Assembly: GCA_051531955.1 (NCBI GenBank)
Contig: JAOPTS010000059.1
Location: 1-64,000, forward strand
Direction: 5' to 3'
Source of the DNA: Reichenbachiella sp051531955
Lineage (GTDB): Bacteria > Bacteroidota > Bacteroidia > Cytophagales > Cyclobacteriaceae
Length of the DNA: 64,000 bases
In this document: positions 53,812-62,646 of the stretch, piece by piece
How the letters are laid out: the number at the start of each line of letters is the position of its first letter
How positions within the stretch are numbered: the stretch's first letter is position 1
Notes under the pieces: generated by a model
The model's database searches: none
What the model was told of the DNA's origin: nothing
The model's input: only the letters and a program-made list of their open reading frames with translations
Program-made: the position numbers and the translations under genes

Positions 53812-55682
53812 TGAGTAGAGAGATAGGATTATGCCTGGTGTACCGCGATATGTGGCAGTCATCTGGAAAGTACATGCCACGTGTAGATCAATTGACAAGA
53901 GTAGCGCAATCTATCATCGACATGGGATGCTTTACACGAGTTGAAACCAACGGTGGTGGATTTGAGCAAATCAATTTATTATATGGAGAAAACCCTAACA
54001 TCTCCAATAGAGCCTGGACCCAACCCTTCAATGATGCTGGTATCCAAACCCAAATGCTTGAGAGAGGCCTCAATGCTTTAAGAATGTACCCTGTATCTAA
54101 TGACGTCAGAAAGCTGATGTTCAAAGTAAAAAAACTACAAGGAACAGATATTTCAAGATCATTCGATGGGCTTAATGACTCACGAAACCTTGAAAAGTCA
54201 ATACAATATGCGAAAGAAGGTGGAATGATATCACAAACTTGTTTGTGTATTACTTATTCAAAAATCCATACCGTTGAATACTATATCAAAAAGGCCGAAG
54301 AACTTATCAATCTAGGTGCTGATGAAATTTGCATCAAAGACATGGCTGGGATTGGTCGTCCTGTTTCTTTAGGAAAGATTATTGCTGGGATCAAAGAAAT
54401 TAAGCCAGACATCTTGGTACAATACCACGGTCATTCTGGACCTGGATTTTCTGTTGCCTCTTCATTGGAAGCTGCTAGAGCGGGTGCTGACATCATAGAT
54501 GTTGCAGTAGAACCATTATCATGGGGTACTGTCCATGCTGATTTACTTACTATCCATGAAGTTTTAAAAGATGCAGGGTTCACACTTCCTGACATCAACA
54601 TGAAGGCCTACATGCAAGTAAGGACTTTAACTCAAGAATTTATAGACGATTTCCTTGGCTATTATATCAATCCAAAAAATAGACACATGAACTCCTTACT
54701 CATTGCCCCAGGTTTACCAGGCGGTATGATGGGTAGTTTGATGTCAGATTTGGAAAACAATCTAAAGAGTCTCAACAAATGGATGGAGAAAAAGGACAAA
54801 CCGCTTCTTTCTCAAGATGATTTGATGATCAAACTATTTGATGAAGTAAAACACATTTGGCCGATCATGGGGTATCCTCCTTTGGTTACACCTTATAGTC
54901 AGTATGTTAAAAATGCTGCCTTGGTCAATGTCATGCAAATGGAGAAAGGCAAAGAAAGATGGTCACTATTAGATGACAGTACTTGGGACATGCTACTTGG
55001 CAAATCAGGACAACTACCTGGCCCAGTTGGTGAAGAACTAAAATCTCTAGCTCAAGAACAAGGAAGAGAATTCTTTGAAGGAAATCCATCGGCACTTTTA
55101 ACAGATTGCCTAGACGACCTTCGAAAAGAAATGTCTGACAAGGGATGGGATACAGGCCAAGATGAAGAAGAACTGCTAGAATATGCCTTGCACCCTCAAC
55201 AATACGAAGATTACAAATCAGGAAAAGCTAAATCATCTTTCGAAGCTGATCTAGCAAAAAGAAAAGCAGAAGCGAATGCTCCTGTAGCTACAGCAACCAA
55301 TGCATCGGCCGGGAATTGGGATTTAGGACCTAAATCAATTCAAGTTGATGTCAATGGCGAAAAGTTTGCTGTCAATATTTCATATGATGGAAATACAGAT
55401 TCAACATCGGCAACTTCAACAGAGGCTTCAGTAACTAATTCAAGTGAAGAAGCTATAGAAATATTAGCTCCATTAGAAGGAAAAGCTTTTCTAACAAAAG
55501 ACTCATCAGAGAAAGCTACGAAAGTTGGTGATCAAATTAAAGAAGGTGATATCGTCTGCTATATCGAAGCTATGAAAGTTGTTAATGCGGTCAAAGCAGA
55601 TCAAAATGGCACTGTCACAGAAGTGTGTTTTAAAGATGGCGATGATATTTTTGACGATGAAGTTCTTTTCAAACTGAACTAA
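53811..55682 (+). CDS. oadA: Oxaloacetate decarboxylase alpha subunit (biotin carboxyltransferase)
   Basis: 623 residues. Carboxyltransferase TIM barrel (about 1-300): YRDMWQSSGKYM, ETNGGGFEQINLLYGENP, ICIKDMAGIGRP and the metal site QYHGHSGPGF. A PYC_OADA-type helical region follows (300-480). The C-terminal biotinyl domain (about 545-623) has EAMKVVNAV with the biotin Lys; most homologues have AMKM. It transfers CO2 from oxaloacetate (or a related acid) to biotin for OadB. Because pyruvate-, methylmalonyl- and oxaloacetate-specific forms are similar, substrate specificity is not certain. Confidence 0.88.
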   Translation: MSREIGLCLVYRDMWQSSGKYMPRVDQLTRVAQSIIDMGCFTRVETNGGGFEQINLLYGENPNISNRAWTQPFNDAGIQTQMLERGLNALRMYPVSNDVRKLMFKVKKLQGTDISRSFDGLNDSRNLEKSIQYAKEGGMISQTCLCITYSKIHTVEYYIKKAEELINLGADEICIKDMAGIGRPVSLGKIIAGIKEIKPDILVQYHGHSGPGFSVASSLEAARAGADIIDVAVEPLSWGTVHADLLTIHEVLKDAGFTLPDINMKAYMQVRTLTQEFIDDFLGYYINPKNRHMNSLLIAPGLPGGMMGSLMSDLENNLKSLNKWMEKKDKPLLSQDDLMIKLFDEVKHIWPIMGYPPLVTPYSQYVKNAALVNVMQMEKGKERWSLLDDSTWDMLLGKSGQLPGPVGEELKSLAQEQGREFFEGNPSALLTDCLDDLRKEMSDKGWDTGQDEEELLEYALHPQQYEDYKSGKAKSSFEADLAKRKAEANAPVATATNASAGNWDLGPKSIQVDVNGEKFAVNISYDGNTDSTSATSTEASVTNSSEEAIEILAPLEGKAFLTKDSSEKATKVGDQIKEGDIVCYIEAMKVVNAVKADQNGTVTEVCFKDGDDIFDDEVLFKLN

Positions 55683-55691
55683 GATAGCTAT

Positions 55692-56882
55692 ATGGAACTC
55701 ATACGTAAAATTTATGAAATGACAGCTCTAGGACCTCTTGCGAGTCACCCGGAGAGTATATTTATGATATTGTTAGCTTTCGGCTTACTATATCTAGGTA
55801 TTAAAAAGCAATACGAACCCCTTTTATTAGTCCCTATTGCTTTTGGAGTACTATTAGCAAATTTCCCAGGCGGGGAAATGGGGGTAGTGAAAATTGAAGA
55901 GGGTGAACACCTATTAGATATTGCCAAACATCATGGCATCATGAACTTCTTATACTATGCCTTAATCAAAACAGGGTTTCTTCCTCCAATTATTTTCATG
56001 GGAGTAGGAGCTTTGACAGATTTTGGTCCAATGTTGAGGAATTTAAGATTAGCATTTTTCGGAGCTGCAGCACAAATAGGGATATTTTCTGTGCTAATTG
56101 CTGCCATAGCGATGGGGTTCACACTTCCTGAAGCTGCTGCATTAGGAATCATTGGTGGAGCGGATGGCCCAACCGCTATCTATACTACTATCAAACTGGC
56201 ACCACATTTATTGGGCCCGATTGCGATAGCGGCGTATTCCTACATGGCATTGGTTCCTGTAATCATTCCTTTGGTTGTGAAATTCACTATGTCAGAAAGC
56301 GAGCTGAAAATCAACATGAAGAAACAAGACAAACTGTTTCCATCGTCAAAGCCTATCAAGAACCTTCAAGCTGTTAAAATTCTATTCCCAATAGCCTTGG
56401 GGACCATTGTAGCTATTCTGGTTCCGTCGTCTGTACCTTTAGTAGGCATGCTATTATTCGGAAATTTAGTAAAAGAAATTGGCGCTAGTACTTCTAGGTT
56501 GTTTGATGCAGCCTCAGGCACCATCATGAATGCTGCAACAATATTCTTAGGATTATCAGTTGGAGCAACTATGACAGCCAAGGCATTTTTAAATACGCAA
56601 ACTATCATGATAGTTGTTGGAGGCTTCATTGCTTTTGCGATTTCTATAGCGGGCGGTATTTTTGCTGTTAAAATTTATAACCTTTTTGCAAAGAAGAAAA
56701 TCAATCCTTTAATCGGAGCAACGGGACTTTCTGCGGTACCGATGGCATCAAGAGTTGCCAATGACATTGCACTTAAGTATGACTCCTCAAACCATTTATT
56801 ACAATACGCTATGGCCAGTAATATTTCAGGGGTAATCGGATCGGCAGTAGCAGCTGGCGTTCTTATTTCCTTTCTCGGCTAA
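55692..56882 (+). CDS. oadB: Sodium ion-translocating decarboxylase beta subunit
   Basis: 396 residues, about ten membrane helices. Conserved parts: PIIFMGVGALTDFGPML (the D in GALTDFGP is a key acidic residue), GIIGGADGPTAIYTT, and GATGLSAVPMASRVAND near the C-terminus. It decarboxylates carboxybiotin and exports Na+. It completes the oadGAB operon, nine bases after oadA, and gives the cell a sodium gradient from decarboxylation. Confidence 0.93.
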   Translation: MELIRKIYEMTALGPLASHPESIFMILLAFGLLYLGIKKQYEPLLLVPIAFGVLLANFPGGEMGVVKIEEGEHLLDIAKHHGIMNFLYYALIKTGFLPPIIFMGVGALTDFGPMLRNLRLAFFGAAAQIGIFSVLIAAIAMGFTLPEAAALGIIGGADGPTAIYTTIKLAPHLLGPIAIAAYSYMALVPVIIPLVVKFTMSESELKINMKKQDKLFPSSKPIKNLQAVKILFPIALGTIVAILVPSSVPLVGMLLFGNLVKEIGASTSRLFDAASGTIMNAATIFLGLSVGATMTAKAFLNTQTIMIVVGGFIAFAISIAGGIFAVKIYNLFAKKKINPLIGATGLSAVPMASRVANDIALKYDSSNHLLQYAMASNISGVIGSAVAAGVLISFLG

Positions 56883-56931
56883 AGAAATTTTCTGTCAAAG
56901 CAGAATCCTTGTCGTGTATTGAACAAATAAT

Positions 56932-56961
56932 TTGCTTTCACCGATAATTACGCTACTTTTG
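56932..56961 (+). promoter_or_regulatory. Promoter of the rimP-nusA-infB operon
   Basis: TTTG (56932-56935), 18 bases, TACTTTTG (56954-56961), both perfect matches to the Bacteroidota consensus. The predicted transcript start is near 56968, upstream of the hairpin at 56986. Confidence 0.7.
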
Positions 56962-56985
56962 CATCGAAATGTGATTTCAATGAAT

Positions 56986-57014
56986 GAGGGGACTTAAGTC
57001 CCCTCTTCTTTTAT
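56986..57014 (+). terminator. Leader hairpin with T-rich tail before rimP (possible attenuator)
   Basis: GAGGGGACTTAAGTCCCCTC is a perfect 20-bp palindrome (56986-57005) followed by TTCTTTTAT. It looks like an intrinsic terminator but lies downstream of the operon promoter and 22 bases upstream of the rimP start codon. It could end the oadGAB transcript, attenuate rimP-nusA-infB, or both. Confidence 0.7.
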
Positions 57015-57026
57015 AACAAACATTAG

Positions 57027-57497
57027 TTGAAGACAGTAGTAGAAAATATCGAAAAATGGGTGAATGATCAATTAGCTGATCAAGAAGACCTTTTCTTGGT
57101 GGATATCATCAAAAAAGGGAATTCAGATGTAGCCAAAGTAGTCATCCTCATCGATGGAGACAACGGTGTCCCAATTGAAAAATGTGTTGAAATTAGCAGA
57201 AACATCTCTCGTCGTATAGATGAGGAAATGGAGTTGATTGATCCCTTGACGTATGAAGTTTCTTCACCCGGATTGGATCACCCTCTAAAATTTCAAAGAC
57301 AATATGTTAAGAATATTGGAAAATCATTGAGTATCACACTCAATGACAAAAGCCAAACAGAAGGGAAAATAACAAGTGTTCAAGACAACTCTGTAGAATT
57401 AGAAATTGTCTTAGACAAAAAGAAGAAAAAAACGGAATTAAAATCATTTGATTTTAAGGACATCAATAAAGCTATTATTCTAGTTTCATTCAAATAA
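57027..57497 (+). CDS. rimP: Ribosome maturation factor RimP
   Basis: 156 residues, starting with TTG 57027; an in-frame TAG sits directly before it and no ATG occurs until well inside the protein. N-terminal alpha/beta domain with LVDIIKKG, VVILIDGDNGVPIEKCVEISRNISRRID, then YEVSSPGLDHPLKFQRQYVKNIGK. The C-terminal SH3-like domain is Lys-rich. RimP helps assemble the 30S subunit. nusA starts four bases after the stop, the conserved operon order. Confidence 0.93.
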   Translation: MKTVVENIEKWVNDQLADQEDLFLVDIIKKGNSDVAKVVILIDGDNGVPIEKCVEISRNISRRIDEEMELIDPLTYEVSSPGLDHPLKFQRQYVKNIGKSLSITLNDKSQTEGKITSVQDNSVELEIVLDKKKKKTELKSFDFKDINKAIILVSFK

Positions 57498-57501
57498 CAA
57501 A

Positions 57502-58746
57502 ATGGATAGTTCTATATTAATCGAATCGTTTTCGGATTTTGCTAAAAGCAAGAATGTTGACCGACCAACCATGATCAGAATACTGGAAGATGTATTCAAA
57601 ACCATGATCCGGAAAAAATTCGAGTATGATGATAATTTCGACATTATCATTAATGCTGACAAGGGTGACCTTGAGATCTGGAGATTTAGAGAAATCGTTG
57701 ACGACAACTCCGAAGACATTTGGGATCATGACAAAATCAGCTTGGATGAAGCCAAAAAAATCGAACCTGATTTCGAAATTGGTGAAGAAGTAGCTGAAGA
57801 AGTTAAGTTAGCAGACTTTGGCCGTAGAGCTGTAATGACTGCTCGTCAGACATTAATCCAAAAGATTAAGGACTTAGAAAAAGATATTTTATTCCAAAAA
57901 TACAAAGACCTAGTTGGCGAGATCATTGCTGGCGAAGTTTACCAAGTATTAGGAAGAGAAGTATTGTTGATGGACAGTGATGGGAACGAATTATCTATTC
58001 CCAAAACAGAACAGATCAGCAAAGACAGATATAGAAAAGGTGATTCAATAAGAGCGATCGTTGATAGAGTAGAAATTTTCAACGGTAACCCTAAAATTAT
58101 CCTTTCTAGAATTTCACCTATCTTCTTAGAAAGACTATTTGAAAGTGAAGTACCAGAAGTATACGATGGTTTAATCACAATCAAAAAGGTAGTAAGAGAA
58201 CCTGGTGAAAGAGCAAAAGTAGCTGTTGAGTCTTATGACGACAGAATAGACCCAGTGGGTGCTTGTGTAGGAATGAAAGGTTCTAGAATTCACAGTATTG
58301 TACGTGAATTGCAAAATGAGAACATTGATGTAATTAACTTTACGGAGAATCTTGATTTGTATATCGCTAGAGCATTGAGCCCCGCAAAAATCACAAGTAT
58401 CAAGGTAGAAGAAACAAGTAAAAGAGTATCTGTATATCTCAAACCAGACCAAGTGTCTTTGGCAATTGGTAAAGGTGGTCAAAACATCAAACTGGCTAGT
58501 AGACTGGTAGACAAAGAGATTGACGTATTCAGAGAGCTTGACGGATTAGAGGACGAAGACGTTGCACTAGCTGAATTCTCAGATGAGATCGAAGCATGGG
58601 TAATTGTTGAGTTAAGAAAAATTGGCCTAGATACCGCAAAAAGCGTGTTGAATCTATCTTCTGAAGAATTACTGAGAAGAACCGATTTGGAAGAAGAGAC
58701 AGTTGAGAATGTGATGAACATCTTGAAGAAGGAGTTTGACTCGTAA
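57502..58746 (+). CDS. nusA: Transcription termination/antitermination factor NusA
   Basis: 414 residues. N-terminal RNA polymerase-binding domain (1-130), S1 domain (about 135-200: GEIIAGEVYQVLGREVLL), two KH domains (about 205-345: DPVGACVGMKGSRIHSIVREL and LAIGKGGQNIKLASRL), then a short helix-hairpin-helix tail (EAWVIVELRKIGLDTAKSVL). It controls pausing, intrinsic termination and antitermination. In enterobacteria NusA autoregulates this operon through leader terminators, relevant to the hairpin found upstream. Confidence 0.95.
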   Translation: MDSSILIESFSDFAKSKNVDRPTMIRILEDVFKTMIRKKFEYDDNFDIIINADKGDLEIWRFREIVDDNSEDIWDHDKISLDEAKKIEPDFEIGEEVAEEVKLADFGRRAVMTARQTLIQKIKDLEKDILFQKYKDLVGEIIAGEVYQVLGREVLLMDSDGNELSIPKTEQISKDRYRKGDSIRAIVDRVEIFNGNPKIILSRISPIFLERLFESEVPEVYDGLITIKKVVREPGERAKVAVESYDDRIDPVGACVGMKGSRIHSIVRELQNENIDVINFTENLDLYIARALSPAKITSIKVEETSKRVSVYLKPDQVSLAIGKGGQNIKLASRLVDKEIDVFRELDGLEDEDVALAEFSDEIEAWVIVELRKIGLDTAKSVLNLSSEELLRRTDLEEETVENVMNILKKEFDS

Positions 58747-58783
58747 TAATTGACAGGAATCGAAGGATAGTATAAAAGAGAAT

Positions 58784-61705
58784 ATGGCAGAAGGTAAAAT
58801 GATACGACTCAACCAGGTAGCCCGCAAATTAAATGTGGGGATAGATACTATCGTTGAATTTTTGACTGAAAAAGGTGATAAGGTTGAAAGAAGCCCTAAC
58901 ACTAAAATTACGTCTGAGCAATACGGAGTACTAGCCAAAGAATATGCTGATTCAGCACATGAAAAGGAAGAAGCTTCTAGTTTAACGATTGGAAATAAAG
59001 CTACCGAGAACATTGTAATCAAAGCGACTCCTACACCTGTAAAGGAGGTTAAAGCTAAAGAAGAAGAAATTCTCATTACTGACAATACTGCTTCCGTTCC
59101 TACTCCTGCGCCAGTAGTAGAGAAGCCAATTGAAGTGGCACCTGCCAAGGACGAATCCGTAATCGAAAATCAAAAACTACAAGGAATCAAAGTTGTAGGG
59201 AAAATTGACTTAGACAAAGGCAAGAAGAAGAAAGAGGAACCCAAGGGAGTTGAAACTCCTAAAGTTGCGGCTAAACCTGTAGTTAAGGAAGAGCCTAAAG
59301 TTGAGGCTAAGCCTGTAGCTAAAGAGGAACCTAAGAAGGAACAGCCTAAAGCTGAAGCCAAACCTGTTGTAAAAGACGAGCCTAAGAAAGTAGAGCCTAA
59401 AGCGGAAGGAAAGCCTGAAGCCAAAGAGTCTCCAAAGACTGAAATCAAAAAAGAGGAACCGAAAAAGGAAGTCCCTAAAGTTGATGACAGTAATAAAACA
59501 ATAGAAGCGAAAGCAGATGCGCTAAGAGGACTAAAAGTAGTAGGGAAAATCGTACTCCCCGCTCCTAGACCTAAGAAATCTGATAAGCCAGTAGCATCAT
59601 CAGATGCTAAAAAAGATGGCGACAAAAAACGTCCTAGAAAAAGAATCAGTACCAACCCTCCAGGTGGACACAGTCGTGGACCCGGACAAGGTGGTGGTGG
59701 ACCTAACCGTGGAGGTGGCCAAGGCAGTCCAAACAGAAGTGGCGGACCAAGTAGGTTCAATAAAGATCCTAAGAAGAAAATTGTCAAAGAAGAACTTACT
59801 GACAAACAAATACAAGATAAGATCAAAGCTACTCTTGCTAAACTAAGTGGTGGTAAACCAGGTACAAACCTAAGTAGATCTAAGTATAGAAAAGACAAGC
59901 GTAACGCTGCTGCTGAGACTCATGAAGAGAAGATGATTCAAGAGCAGGAAGAGTCTAAGATATTGAAAGTGACAGAGTTTATCTCTGCCAATGACTTGGC
60001 CAGCCTGTTGAACGTTTCTGTAAATGAAATTATTTCATCCTGTATGTCTTTGGGAATGTTCGTTTCGATCAACCAAAGATTAGATGCTGAGTCTATTACA
60101 ATTATCGCTGACGAGTTCGGGTATGCGGTAGACTTTACTACGCAAGATGAAGAAGTAAATATCGTTGAAGAAGAAGATGCAGCTGACTCTTTGCTTGAAC
60201 GAGCTCCTATTGTAACGATCATGGGACACGTTGATCACGGTAAAACATCTTTACTAGATTACATACGTGATGCCAACGTAACAAAAGGCGAAGCAGGAGG
60301 TATTACGCAGCATATTGGCGCATATGACGTAAAAACTTCCTCTGGAGCAAAAATTGCATTCTTAGACACTCCTGGTCACGAAGCTTTTACAGCGATGAGA
60401 GCTAGGGGAGCAAAAATCACAGATATTGTAATCATTGTGGTTGCAGCAGATGATGATGTCATGCCTCAAACTAAGGAAGCCATCAATCATGCTCAAGTAG
60501 CAGGTGTGCCAATTATTATTGCAATTAACAAAGTGGATAAGCCTCATGCAAATCCAGATAAAATTAAAGAAGCCCTATCTGCTAACAACATATTAGTAGA
60601 GGATTGGGGTGGTAAATACCAATGTCAAGAAATTTCCGCCAAAACTGGACAAGGAATCGATGATCTATTGGAAAAAGTATTGCTAGAAGCTGAAGTATTA
60701 GAATTAAAAGCTAATCCTAACAAAAAAGCTGTCGGATCTGTCATTGAAGCAACCTTGGATAAAGGTCGTGGATTTGTAACTACTATGATGATTCAGGCAG
60801 GAACCATGAATATTGGGGATATAGTATTGGCAGGTTCGTTCTTCGGTAAGGTCAAAGCAATGTTTGACCACACAGGTAAAAAATTAAAAACTGCCGGTCC
60901 TTCTACTCCCGTTCAAATGCTTGGATTGGATGGAGCAGCACAAGCAGGTGACAAGTTCAATATCATGGATACTGATCGTGATGCTAAAGAGATTGCTACT
61001 AAACGTGAGCAAATCCTCAGAGAGCAAAACATCAGAACCAAGAAACATATAACACTGGATGAAATCGGTAGACGTTTGGCTATCGGATCATTTAAGGAAT
61101 TGAATGTAATTGTAAAAGGTGATGTAGATGGATCAGTTGAAGCACTATCCGATTCACTATTGAAACTTTCTACTGATGAAGTTCAGGTTAATATCGTTCA
61201 CAAAGGTGTTGGTCAAATTTCAGAATCAGATGTACTATTAGCTAGTGCGTCAGATGCGATCATCATCGGTTTCCAAGTACGTCCATCTGGAGGTGCTAAG
61301 AAAATCGCTGAGAAAGATGAGATTGAAATCAGACTATACTCTATCATCTACGACGCAATCAATGACGTGAAAGATGCAATGGAAGGACTATTAGCTCCTA
61401 CTGTTGAAGAAATCATCACAGGTAACATCGAAATTAGAGAGGTATTCAAAATCTCTAAGGTTGGTACAGTTGCGGGTTGCTATGTAACAGATGGATTTGT
61501 TAAGAGATCGAATGATATCAGGTTGATTAGAGATGGTGTTGTCGCATACGAAGGTAAAATTGGTCAGTTGAAACGTTTCAAAGACGATGTTCAAGAGGTC
61601 AAAAACAACTACGAATGTGGTCTAAGCATCAAAGGCTTTAATGACATGAAAGTTGGTGATATAATCGAAGGTTTCGAAGAGAGAGAAATTAAGAGATCAC
61701 TTTAA
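58784..61705 (+). CDS. infB: Translation initiation factor IF-2
   Basis: 973 residues. Small N-terminal IF2_N helix domain (about 5-55: IRLNQVARKLNVGIDTIVEFL), a long Lys/Pro/Glu repeat region (about 85-290, many KPV.KEEPK units), a Gly/Arg-rich stretch (about 295-325: GGHSRGPGQGGGGPNRGGG), a second IF2_N (about 390-450), the G domain (GHVDHGKT about 481, DTPGHEAF, NKVD), then domains II-IV. It brings initiator tRNA to the ribosome. The low-complexity linker is longer than in E. coli, as usual in Bacteroidota. Confidence 0.96.
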   Translation: MAEGKMIRLNQVARKLNVGIDTIVEFLTEKGDKVERSPNTKITSEQYGVLAKEYADSAHEKEEASSLTIGNKATENIVIKATPTPVKEVKAKEEEILITDNTASVPTPAPVVEKPIEVAPAKDESVIENQKLQGIKVVGKIDLDKGKKKKEEPKGVETPKVAAKPVVKEEPKVEAKPVAKEEPKKEQPKAEAKPVVKDEPKKVEPKAEGKPEAKESPKTEIKKEEPKKEVPKVDDSNKTIEAKADALRGLKVVGKIVLPAPRPKKSDKPVASSDAKKDGDKKRPRKRISTNPPGGHSRGPGQGGGGPNRGGGQGSPNRSGGPSRFNKDPKKKIVKEELTDKQIQDKIKATLAKLSGGKPGTNLSRSKYRKDKRNAAAETHEEKMIQEQEESKILKVTEFISANDLASLLNVSVNEIISSCMSLGMFVSINQRLDAESITIIADEFGYAVDFTTQDEEVNIVEEEDAADSLLERAPIVTIMGHVDHGKTSLLDYIRDANVTKGEAGGITQHIGAYDVKTSSGAKIAFLDTPGHEAFTAMRARGAKITDIVIIVVAADDDVMPQTKEAINHAQVAGVPIIIAINKVDKPHANPDKIKEALSANNILVEDWGGKYQCQEISAKTGQGIDDLLEKVLLEAEVLELKANPNKKAVGSVIEATLDKGRGFVTTMMIQAGTMNIGDIVLAGSFFGKVKAMFDHTGKKLKTAGPSTPVQMLGLDGAAQAGDKFNIMDTDRDAKEIATKREQILREQNIRTKKHITLDEIGRRLAIGSFKELNVIVKGDVDGSVEALSDSLLKLSTDEVQVNIVHKGVGQISESDVLLASASDAIIIGFQVRPSGGAKKIAEKDEIEIRLYSIIYDAINDVKDAMEGLLAPTVEEIITGNIEIREVFKISKVGTVAGCYVTDGFVKRSNDIRLIRDGVVAYEGKIGQLKRFKDDVQEVKNNYECGLSIKGFNDMKVGDIIEGFEEREIKRSL

Positions 61706-61713
61706 TTCAAAGT

Positions 61714-61899
61714 ATGGAGGCAGTAAATCACGTTGCTACCTTCTTCCTTTATTTTTCATTAATCAGTATCACTATCGGTTTGGTATACAAACCATGGATA
61801 GTACTCTGGTGGCATGACAAACAAAATAGGGCTTTGGTATTGAAGTATTACGGAGCAGCAGCAATGCTACTTTTTTTAATAAAAAATCTAACAGAGTAA
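61714..61899 (+). CDS. Small membrane protein downstream of infB
   Basis: 61 residues with two helices (about 8-32 and 45-58) linked by KPWIVLWWHDKQNRAL. Start ATG 61714 lies eight bases after infB. Small proteins of this kind are often found after infB in related genomes, from memory. Function unknown; a structural or respiratory-complex accessory role is only a guess. Confidence 0.7.
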   Translation: MEAVNHVATFFLYFSLISITIGLVYKPWIVLWWHDKQNRALVLKYYGAAAMLLFLIKNLTE

Positions 61900-61921
61900 T
61901 GTCTGTTATTAGAGTTGCAAG

Positions 61922-61929
61922 TATATTTG
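61922..61929 (+). promoter_or_regulatory. tRNA promoter -7 element TATATTTG
   Basis: Perfect TAnnTTTG, ending 10 bases before the tRNA 5' end. It gives a leader of only a few bases. Confidence 0.55.
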
Positions 61930-61939
61930 TACTCGAAAT

Positions 61940-62013
61940 GGCTTCCTAGCTCAATTGAATAGAGCACCTGATTACGGCTTAGGAGGTTGAAGGTTTGAAT
62001 CCTTCGGAGGTCA
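61940..62013 (+). tRNA. tRNA-Arg (anticodon ACG)
   Basis: 74 bases fold as a cloverleaf: acceptor GGCTTCC / GGAGGTC with two G-T pairs, D-stem GCTC/GAGC, anticodon stem CCTGA/TTAGG with loop TTACGGC (anticodon ACG at 61974-61976), variable loop AGGTT, T-stem GAAGG/CCTTC with loop TTTGAAT, discriminator A. CCA is not encoded. A34 is normally edited to inosine to read CGU, CGC and CGA. Confidence 0.93.
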
Positions 62014-62019
62014 CAAAAG

Positions 62020-62046
62020 CCCTGGTAGAAATATCAGGGTTTTTTT
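62020..62046 (+). terminator. Terminator after tRNA-Arg
   Basis: CCCTG (62020-62024) and CAGGG (62035-62039) with a 10-base loop, followed by seven T. Confidence 0.8.
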
Positions 62047-62085
62047 GTTACACAACCAATCTGTACTTTAGCCGAATCAAATTAC

Positions 62086-62640
62086 ATGGCATTGAAAACT
62101 CGATATAAAAAATACCTTTACTGGACACTTTCACTAGCGTTTGTCGCTGGCATACTAACTTCCATCTACTCTCTTTTAGGAGGTTTTGATGAAATTCAGA
62201 TTGGCACTTCCAACAATAACATTTATAGTATTGCAGGCAAGCGTATTCAAGGTGAAAGCGTACGACGAAAAGAGGAAGAATTGTTCAGGGAAGTGAAAGA
62301 GTTGATAGACTCAGAGCAACTCATTGGGGACTTGTGTCTGATTGATTATAAAGATGACACATTGATAGAAGGTGAAATCAATCGCTTTATTGGTGTTCGG
62401 TTGAGTAGTGAAGTTTCATCCATTCCTGCAGGGTTTGAAGTCGTGGAAATCTCCACTAGACAATCCTATATTGCAGCATTGACCATGCATCCATTGGTCA
62501 TGCCCAATAGCCAAAAAATTCAGGATAAACTGATGGTAGCCGCTCGTCAAGACACCCTCACATTGCGTCCCTACTCATTAGAGGTGTTCTTTCCAGACAA
62601 CTCACTTATAGTAGAGATGTTTGCAGATGAATCAAAATAA
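62086..62640 (+). CDS. Membrane-anchored protein of unknown function, GyrI-like tail
   Basis: 184 residues. One N-terminal helix (about 11-31, WTLSLAFVAGILTSIYSLL) followed by a periplasmic or cytoplasmic soluble domain. The later part (GVRLSSEVSSIPAGFEVVEIST, IQDKLMVAARQD, YSLEVFFPDNSLIVEMFA) has the strand pattern of GyrI/SOUL-like ligand-binding domains, but the resemblance is weak. Convergent with the ABC exporter gene, with six bases between the stops. Function unknown. Confidence 0.65.
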   Translation: MALKTRYKKYLYWTLSLAFVAGILTSIYSLLGGFDEIQIGTSNNNIYSIAGKRIQGESVRRKEEELFREVKELIDSEQLIGDLCLIDYKDDTLIEGEINRFIGVRLSSEVSSIPAGFEVVEISTRQSYIAALTMHPLVMPNSQKIQDKLMVAARQDTLTLRPYSLEVFFPDNSLIVEMFADESK

Positions 62641-62646
62641 AAGGCC

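Noticed and set aside
59170..59898. 242-residue antisense frame in infB
   Set aside because: It is the shadow of the Lys/Pro/Glu and Gly/Arg repeats of IF-2; the Leu/Ser/Phe composition follows from codon complementarity.
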